Assembly (NCBI RefSeq): GCF_004770895.1
Contig: NZ_RQHS01000012.1
Span: 186,001-250,000 of the forward strand
Source of the DNA: Leptospira dzoumogneensis
Lineage (GTDB): Bacteria > Spirochaetota > Leptospiria > Leptospirales > Leptospiraceae
Reading direction: 5' to 3'
DNA: 64,000 bases
Part shown: positions 58,885-64,000 of the stretch, piece after piece
Position numbering within the stretch: the stretch's first letter is position 1
How the letters are laid out: each line of letters begins with the position of its first letter
Notes under the pieces: generated by a model
The model's database searches: none
Told to the model about the DNA's origin: nothing
The model's input: the letters and a program-made list of their open reading frames with translations, nothing else
Position numbers and translations under genes: made by a program

Positions 58885-59756
58885 GGTAGGTCATCCCAAC
58901 CGAATACAAATTGATGAGCTTCCAGTTCTCTTTCTTCCAAAAGCTCGTCTAAAACGGATTTTAATTCTTCCTTCACTTTTCTAGTTCTTTCTTCCGTTTC
59001 TTTCAAGGAAGAAAGCATTTCTGCAAAGGAAATATATACGATATCTGAGGGCCAGGATCCTTCCAAAGGCTCTTCTCTAAAATCTAAAACCAGATTTCCC
59101 GGAGCCAATTTATCCATCCAAGTAGAAAGGTCCATAGGTGCTGCGATCACCCAAGCCTCTCCTTCAGGAGACCAGTCTTCCATCAGATGAGAAGAAGCAC
59201 CGGAAACGGAAGATAAAAATTCCAAACGATTTGGATTACGTCCTACGATCTTAGTTTTTCTATTAGAATGAGAAAGCCAAGGAAGGATTTTTTCAGCAAG
59301 TTGTCCTGTTCCGAAAAGTACAATCTCTTTAGGAGGATTTGCCGCTTCGGATAAATATTTATCCGCCAAGCCGCCGTAAGATTGTTCTCCTAAATTTTGT
59401 AAATAACCGGAGCGGAGAGTCCTGCAGTCTTCGATCAGATTGTCTCTGAGTTTTGCGAGATAATCCCCGAAAGCAAGATCGGGTAATTCTTGGAATCTTT
59501 GTCTGAACTGAGAGAGGACTTCCGTCTCTCCAAACAATTTAGATTTTAAACCGGAAATAATTTCGAGTAGAAGTCTATACGCTTCGTAACCGGATTTACT
59601 TTCCCAATGAGAAGGAAGATTTTCCGGATGAGGATGTATTCTGGAATCTGAAACAAGAACAGTACGCATACAAGTCTTCCAAGAAAACGCGTCGGGAAGA
59701 GCAAACAAATCCCTGTCGGAAGATTCAGAGTGAAAAACTTGTAATGTGGACCACAT
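58869..59756 (-). CDS. hemA: Glutamyl-tRNA reductase, short form
   Basis: The 295-residue protein is much shorter than typical HemA (~420). The catalytic Cys is Cys29 in SWKTCMRTVLVSD, where most enzymes have STCNRTE near residue 50. KLFGETEVLSQFRQRF matches the GETQILGQ motif and VLFGTGQLAEKILPWL is the NADPH domain. The N-terminal part and the C-terminal dimerisation domain are reduced. It makes glutamate-1-semialdehyde from Glu-tRNA. It heads the hem operon, with a hem-box and TTGACA/TATGAT promoter just upstream. Confidence 0.9.
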   Translation of the reverse strand: MWSTLQVFHSESSDRDLFALPDAFSWKTCMRTVLVSDSRIHPHPENLPSHWESKSGYEAYRLLLEIISGLKSKLFGETEVLSQFRQRFQELPDLAFGDYLAKLRDNLIEDCRTLRSGYLQNLGEQSYGGLADKYLSEAANPPKEIVLFGTGQLAEKILPWLSHSNRKTKIVGRNPNRLEFLSSVSGASSHLMEDWSPEGEAWVIAAPMDLSTWMDKLAPGNLVLDFREEPLEGSWPSDIVYISFAEMLSSLKETEERTRKVKEELKSVLDELLEERELEAHQFVFGWDDLPCPTF

Positions 59757-59790
59757 CTATCTTCGATCATACCTAATTCAGGGCCTTATT

Positions 59791-59806
59791 TGTCAAAATA
59801 CTGTCA
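59791..59806 (-). promoter_or_regulatory. hem-box (HemR site) and hemA promoter
   Basis: On the minus strand TGACA-GTATTT-TGACA lies 34 nt upstream of hemA's ATG, a perfect match to the hem-box TGACA-N6-TGACA bound by Leptospira HemR. Its second half overlaps a consensus -35 TTGACA; a -10-like TATGAT follows 19 nt later (59766-59771). HemR binding would directly touch the promoter. Confidence 0.88.
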
Positions 59807-59863
59807 GAGAGATCCGAAAAATATTCCTCTTGCAAGTGTTGAGAACGATTTTCAAAATGACTT

Positions 59864-60082
59864 ATGGTTTGGGACATAGGCTTCCAAGATAAAATTGTTT
59901 ATCTCGTAGTAGGCTCTGCAGCGGTTTATTTGGGCTTTCCGCTCGTTTCTTCCATTAAAAGTTTATTTAGCAAAACCCAAACTAAGGAGACAAGTTTCGG
60001 TTGTTACGAAGCCGCCTGCTCCTCTTGCGAAGTAAAGATTGATAAAAATCAAAAAGTCTTATCTAAACGAAAGCACGGATAA
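59864..60082 (+). CDS. Small membrane protein with cysteine cluster
   Basis: The 72-residue product has one membrane helix (KIVYLVVGSAAVYLGFPLV) and a soluble tail with CYEAACSSC (Cys-X4-Cys-X2-Cys), a pattern resembling the Cys-rich tails of small FeoB-associated membrane proteins and other metal-binding mini-proteins. It is divergent from hemA, sharing a 107-nt spacer that contains the hem-box. A role in iron or haem handling is a guess from the position. It overlaps the HAD gene's stop by 24 nt, convergently. Confidence 0.65.
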   Translation: MVWDIGFQDKIVYLVVGSAAVYLGFPLVSSIKSLFSKTQTKETSFGCYEAACSSCEVKIDKNQKVLSKRKHG

Positions 60083-60964
60083 TTCCAAAAGAGTCATCGC
60101 GATCCCATCTTCATTATTCGAATATTTGGTAATATAAGAAGCGCCTTCTTTCAAAACAGGCACTGCATTTTTCATCGCGAATCCATATCCGGAAGAAAAA
60201 AGCATTTCCCTATCATTCAATTCGTCTCCGAAAGAGATGACTCCAGACTCGTCTAAACCCGAAATTTTTAAATAAGATTGGATGGCAGTCCACTTGGAAA
60301 CTCCCTTCTCCAATACTTCTAAACAATAAGATACTCCCGGAATTTTTGTGATTACGGTCCTATATTCCGAGGACTCGGGCAAGGATAGAAGTTCCTTTTC
60401 CAATTCGATCAATTCTTCCTTCATTAAAGAAAGATAACATATCACAAGCGCACGATCGGAAGAATGTCCCGGAAGATCAGAAACCACCTTGGTTCTTGCA
60501 ATATCTCCGCCCGAATAATTATGATATCTTTCATCCGTGATCGGAGACTCTAATAAGATATCGATCCCTTCTTCGAAGCGGTCCACATGGAGAAGAGGAG
60601 AATGGCCCTTCTTCTTTCCTAAAGATAAAACCGCGAATGCCGCTTTTTCGGAAATATACGTCTCTGAAATTCTACGACCATCGGGAGAACTGCGAAGCAC
60701 CTGCCCATTATTGGCCACCACGATTACATTTCCTCGGAACTCCTGAGCATACGGAAGAGCGGAAGAGAACCTTCTGCCCGTAGCGATAATCAATCCGACT
60801 CCCTGATCCAATGCGGATTGCAGAACATAATGATTCAAACTGGAAATAGAAGCGCGGGAATCCAGAAGTGTTCCATCCAGATCCATTGCAATCGTATGAA
60901 AGGGGAGAAGCCCGTCCAATTTTGGGAATTTGTGAGAGTTCGAAATAATATCCAAGTGCGCCAC
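60059..60964 (-). CDS. Cof-type HAD-family phosphatase
   Basis: I set the start at GTG 60964 (GGAA 7 nt upstream); an earlier start at 61108 would run into the divergent gene. The 301-residue protein has motif I AMDLDGTLLDS, motif III Lys in GVSKWTAIQSYL and motif IV ISFGDELNDREML, with a large cap domain in between (Cof/YbjI type, IIB). It dephosphorylates small phosphate esters such as sugar phosphates. Substrate is not predictable. Confidence 0.88.
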   Translation of the reverse strand: MAHLDIISNSHKFPKLDGLLPFHTIAMDLDGTLLDSRASISSLNHYVLQSALDQGVGLIIATGRRFSSALPYAQEFRGNVIVVANNGQVLRSSPDGRRISETYISEKAAFAVLSLGKKKGHSPLLHVDRFEEGIDILLESPITDERYHNYSGGDIARTKVVSDLPGHSSDRALVICYLSLMKEELIELEKELLSLPESSEYRTVITKIPGVSYCLEVLEKGVSKWTAIQSYLKISGLDESGVISFGDELNDREMLFSSGYGFAMKNAVPVLKEGASYITKYSNNEDGIAMTLLELSVLSFR

Positions 60965-61039
60965 GATTCTTTTCCAATAGACCCGAGGGCAGGAGTTCCT
61001 TCCACCTCCTTTTTTCGTTTCCAAAAGAATCAAAACTGA

Positions 61040-61879
61040 TTGCCTGGAAGAATGGAACTCAGTCTGGCATATTCTCCCTGTCCGAACGACACATTCATCT
61101 TCTATCATTTAATCTCCGGAAAGACCAAGTCGCCTTTTTCTATCAAAGAAGAACTCTACGATGTGGAACAACTGAACCAATTCGCGGATAAAGGAAAATT
61201 CCAAGCCACGAAAATTTCATTCGCAGCCCTGTTCCATGTGGCGGATAAATATTCTCTTTTGGACAGCGGATCCGCGCTTGGTAGGAACTGCGGCCCGATC
61301 ATCGTAAAAAAAGAAGGCTCCTCGGTAGGAACTCCTAATGGAAAAAAAATTTTGGTCCCGGGACTTTGGACCACTGCAAACTTACTTACACATCTGTATT
61401 TAAAAGGGGATTTTACACCCGTTCCCACAAGATACGATCTGATCTTAGATAAGGTGAAAAACGGAGAAGCTGACTTCGGAATAGTCATCCACGAAGAAAG
61501 ATTCACTTACGAAAAAAGAGGACTCGCTAAAGTAGAAGATCTAGGAGAATGGTGGGAAGGAATAACCGGAGCACATATTCCACTGGGATGTATCGCGATC
61601 CGTAGAGATCTTCCTTCCCAAACAAAACATGACCTGGATTCGGCGATTAAAGAAAGTCTTTCTCTGGCTTACCAAAACAGAGAAAGTATGTACGATTATA
61701 TTTTAAAACATTCTCAAACCACAACCAGAGAAGTGGCGGATGCACATATAGATCTGTATGTGAATGAATTTTCTAAAAGTTTAGGAAAAGAAGGAGAAAG
61801 GGCAATCCGCTTATTACAGCAGAAGGCCCTCGAAACAGGATTACTTCCTCCGGAAAAAGAGAAGGAACTATTTCTTTAA
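61040..61879 (+). CDS. mqnD: 1,4-dihydroxy-6-naphthoate synthase (MqnD)
   Basis: The protein has the MqnD signature YSPCPNDTFIFYHL close to the start, ATKISFAALFHVADKY, SGSALGRNCGPI and GVIHEERFTY-like motifs of the MqnA/MqnD periplasmic-binding-protein fold. MqnD converts cyclic dehypoxanthine futalosine to 1,4-dihydroxy-6-naphthoate in the futalosine route to menaquinone. TTG 61040 gives 279 residues; ATG 61052 gives 275 and the usual family N-terminus, but its SD would be too close. No other mqn gene is nearby. Confidence 0.9.
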   Translation: MPGRMELSLAYSPCPNDTFIFYHLISGKTKSPFSIKEELYDVEQLNQFADKGKFQATKISFAALFHVADKYSLLDSGSALGRNCGPIIVKKEGSSVGTPNGKKILVPGLWTTANLLTHLYLKGDFTPVPTRYDLILDKVKNGEADFGIVIHEERFTYEKRGLAKVEDLGEWWEGITGAHIPLGCIAIRRDLPSQTKHDLDSAIKESLSLAYQNRESMYDYILKHSQTTTREVADAHIDLYVNEFSKSLGKEGERAIRLLQQKALETGLLPPEKEKELFL

Positions 61880-62748
61880 TTTTTCAGTTCTCTGACTATA
61901 TCCAAACTCGCAGGAGATTGGTTTAAAGTATAAAGATGGATTCCGGGAGCTCCCATTTTGACCAACTCACGGCACTGATTTACGGAGAAATCGATACTCC
62001 TTTTGTAAAATTCTTCCGGGATCTCTTTTACTTCTTCCAGATCGGAAACTAGTTTTTCAGGAAATTCACAGGCAGCCATTGCCTTAAATCTTTCAATCTG
62101 AGCAAAAGAAGTGATCGGCATGATCCCTGGAATCACAGGCACAGAGATCCCTTTTTGGCGGATCAGATTTAAGAAAGATTCGAAATTAGAATTTTTAAAA
62201 AATAATTGAGACACCAGGTAAGAAGCACCCGAGTCTACTTTACGTTTTAGATTATCCACATCGGATTCCAAACTTGCAGCTTCCGGATGTTTTTCAGGAT
62301 AACAGGCGGCGCCCATACAAAAATCAAAACCTTCTTGTTTGATAAAAGAGATCAGTTCGTTTGCGTATCCGAATCCACCTTCTACCTTTTTGAAAGCATC
62401 TTCTCCTTTAGGAGGATCTCCCCTGAGCGCCATCAGGTTTTCGATACCTGATTCTCTGATCTGTTTTAGAATGACTCGGATCTCGTCCTTATTTCCGCCC
62501 ACGCAGGTAAAATGAGCAGCAGCCGGAAGAGAAAATTTTTTAGCCAATTCGGAAGTAATACGGATCGTTTTATCTCTGGTGGAACCTCCCGCTCCGTAGG
62601 TCACAGTGATATAACCCGGATCCACTTTGGATAATTCTTCCACAGCTTCGAATAATTTCACTTCTCCTTCCGGAGTTTTAGGTGGGAAAAACTCGAAAGA
62701 GTACACAGGCTCTTTAGCCGTTTTATAAATTTCTAATATCTTTTTCAT
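61876..62748 (-). CDS. metF: 5,10-methylenetetrahydrofolate reductase
   Basis: ATG 62748 (AAAGG 6 nt upstream) is preferred over a TTG at 62766. The 290-residue FAD enzyme has YSFEFFPPKTPEGE, VTYGAGGSTRDKT and CMGAACYPEKHPEA, the MetF signatures. It makes 5-methyl-THF for methionine synthesis. The SD lies in an inverted repeat (62757-62777). In L. interrogans metF is on chromosome II. It converges on mqnD with a 4-nt overlap. Confidence 0.95.
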   Translation of the reverse strand: MKKILEIYKTAKEPVYSFEFFPPKTPEGEVKLFEAVEELSKVDPGYITVTYGAGGSTRDKTIRITSELAKKFSLPAAAHFTCVGGNKDEIRVILKQIRESGIENLMALRGDPPKGEDAFKKVEGGFGYANELISFIKQEGFDFCMGAACYPEKHPEAASLESDVDNLKRKVDSGASYLVSQLFFKNSNFESFLNLIRQKGISVPVIPGIMPITSFAQIERFKAMAACEFPEKLVSDLEEVKEIPEEFYKRSIDFSVNQCRELVKMGAPGIHLYTLNQSPASLDIVRELKN

Positions 62749-62756
62749 TCTAACCT

Positions 62757-62777
62757 TTCCCCTCAAAAAAAGGGGAA
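62757..62777 (-). promoter_or_regulatory. Inverted repeat at the metF ribosome-binding site
   Basis: TTCCCCT-N7-AGGGGAA (7-bp arms) lies in the 33-nt gap between the tail-fibre-like gene and metF. On the minus strand the 3' arm AGGGGAA is joined to AGG, the SD of metF. It may affect metF translation or end the upstream transcript, though no T-run follows on that strand. Confidence 0.45.
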
Positions 62778-62781
62778 TTTT

Positions 62782-64000
62782 TCAACTGCAGCAGAGAAGG
62801 ACTTGGATAGGCCCTCTGCCGTTTCTTTGTAAGCCCAGAGATTTTGCCACAAGCGCTCCAGGTTTTAAATTTTCAGGAGCAACTCTGACCGCATGGCCTC
62901 CGGTAAGACCAGAACATAATAAGTCGCCAGGTTGTACAGGATAAGATTGGGCCTCTACATTCGCAAGTACCACGCCCGCGATTGCAACCAGCCACTGTCC
63001 TTCCGCCTGGGGTTTATCTCCCAAAACTAATGCCGCGGATTTTACTGCGACACCTACTATATTGGTAGCGTTTGGTTGCCTGGATTTATGAAGTTTACCA
63101 TCTTCTCCCATTGCAAGAAGATCTCCTTCCGCAATCACATCGGAAGACTGCACAGGGAAAAATTTAGCGATACAATCCGTACCTTTTCCTGTTTGAAGAT
63201 ATACCGTTCCTAAGAAATCAGAATCACCTTCAGCCAAGATCGCTTTGCCCGAACCTGTTTCGTTCAGACTCGGGATCCCTTTTCCACTCGCATACAAAGC
63301 ATGGCCGGATCTAGAATGGAACCATCCACCGAATCCTCTTTTGGCAAGACCCAAAATACCGGCGGATTCTTTTTCTCCGGAAGCGCTATCACCGCGAACT
63401 CCGAATTTTTCACCGAAGCCTAGGATCCCGGAGAATCTACCGGAACCTACGATACCTGCTCCTTTTTCGCTCTCATTTCTTGCATAAGCGAGTCCTGCAT
63501 TTTCAGGAGGAGGGGAGATATTCGCATAAGGAGCTTCTACAGAACCTTTTAATCTCAAATATCCGGTATGAGAACTGAAATCATGCTCTTTAGGAGCGTA
63601 ATCATGGGTGTGAGAAAGAGGCTGTCTCGCATCCGACAATCTAGGATCATCGGAAGAAACCACATGACCAGGGATGGATTTTCCTTTAGGAGCAACCGTT
63701 ACGATCCCTGGATATTCGGTGCTCGCGTTACGCAATCTTTCGTCGTCGCCTTGAACAACCGCGCCTTCTTTTGTTTCCCCGGAACGAGCCAGTTTCACGA
63801 TCCCGTAAGATTGAGGAGTGGAAATTTTTAATCTTTTATCATTTCCCTGTACTGCAGCATCCGCAGACTCTTCTCCATTGGAAGCGAATCTTAAAATACC
63901 AGGACTTTCCGTAGTAGCATGTCTTAGCCTAGGATCATCGGAAGTGACCACTTTTCCTGGACTTGCGTCACCAGGTGGAGCCAACTGCACCAAACCGAAT
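62782..64000 (-). CDS. Repeat-rich tail-fibre-like protein (5' end beyond window)
   Basis: The frame stays open from the stop at 62782 to the right edge, so only the C-terminal ~405 residues are seen. At least four ~32-residue repeats of the form G-[IL]-V-x-L-A-x-x-G-x(4)-G-x-V-V-x-x-D-D-x-R-L occur near the visible N-terminus (VVTSDDPRL, AVQGNDKRL, VVQGDDERL, VVSSDDPRL), followed by a Gly-rich section (about residues 160-260, AGIVGSGRFSGILGFG) and a C-terminal domain (TNIVGVAVKSAALVLG). The repeats recall phage tail-fibre and surface-protein modules. Function is unknown; a surface or phage-derived role is possible. Confidence 0.7.
   Translation of the reverse strand, partial: FGLVQLAPPGDASPGKVVTSDDPRLRHATTESPGILRFASNGEESADAAVQGNDKRLKISTPQSYGIVKLARSGETKEGAVVQGDDERLRNASTEYPGIVTVAPKGKSIPGHVVSSDDPRLSDARQPLSHTHDYAPKEHDFSSHTGYLRLKGSVEAPYANISPPPENAGLAYARNESEKGAGIVGSGRFSGILGFGEKFGVRGDSASGEKESAGILGLAKRGFGGWFHSRSGHALYASGKGIPSLNETGSGKAILAEGDSDFLGTVYLQTGKGTDCIAKFFPVQSSDVIAEGDLLAMGEDGKLHKSRQPNATNIVGVAVKSAALVLGDKPQAEGQWLVAIAGVVLANVEAQSYPVQPGDLLCSGLTGGHAVRVAPENLKPGALVAKSLGLQRNGRGPIQVLLCCS

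Noticed and set aside
60965..61108. Longer start for the HAD phosphatase
   Set aside because: It would overlap the start of the divergent mqnD gene by 69 nt and adds a Cys/Arg-rich segment unlike the family, even though an AAGGAGGTGG string is on that strand.

Overview
The window looks like a stretch of a Leptospira genome (spirochaete, moderate GC, dense genes, frequent GTG/TTG starts, many 4-nt start/stop overlaps). The signature is specific: a near-complete haem pathway in one operon with an embedded HemK/HemR two-component pair, a HemC-HemD fusion, a hem-box in front of hemA, a Bat/MoxR aerotolerance operon, and a DUF1574-type protein. ParA/ParB next to haem genes and metF resembles the small second chromosome of L. 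interrogans, where the haem pathway and metF are carried, so this may be the partition region of a secondary replicon. That is inference from gene content; no replication initiator gene is present. The species cannot be named from the sequence alone.

Layout. 1-6 kb: end of an enoyl-CoA hydratase gene, a haloalkane-dehalogenase-like hydrolase, a histidine kinase/LuxR-type regulator pair, and a membrane protein coupled to a methyltransferase. 6-15.3 kb: a B12-dependent acyl-CoA mutase with its MeaB GTPase, two large polytopic GT-C-like membrane proteins, an exported protein joining a caspase/CHAT-like fold to ankyrin repeats, and a fatty-acid desaturase. 15.4-22.7 kb: a CGCAGAG-type intergenic repeat, then a SpoIIE-type phosphatase, an NAD-kinase-like protein and a STAS protein, a PhoX-family phosphatase and small envelope proteins. 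22.7-32.2 kb: one long minus-strand operon MoxR - DUF58 - BatD-like - BatA - BatB/C fusion - BatD - HtpG. 32.3-41.6 kb: a YwqK/MORN lipoprotein, DUF1574 protein, SRPBCC protein, two short-chain dehydrogenases, type II NADH dehydrogenase, LMW phosphatase, a diguanylate cyclase, a cyclic-nucleotide-binding protein and an FMN reductase.

41.7-64 kb: ParB-ParA with two near-identical 21-bp palindromes that I propose as parS; an outer-membrane-type protein; ferrochelatase with a four-cysteine tail; a RHH-like/PIN toxin-antitoxin pair with a palindromic operator over its promoter; an ECF42-type sigma factor with YCII and SRPBCC partners; then protoporphyrinogen oxidase (hemG) and the operon hemA-hemCD-hemB-hemL-hemK-hemR-hemE-hemN. 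The window closes with a small Cys-rich membrane protein divergent from hemA, a Cof-type HAD phosphatase, MqnD of the futalosine menaquinone pathway, metF, and a repeat-rich tail-fibre-like protein running off the right edge.

The haem genes together convert glutamyl-tRNA to protohaem, with HemKR able to feed back on hemA through the hem-box. NDH-2 and MqnD point to a menaquinone-linked respiratory chain. No tRNA, rRNA, CRISPR array or complete insertion sequence was seen.
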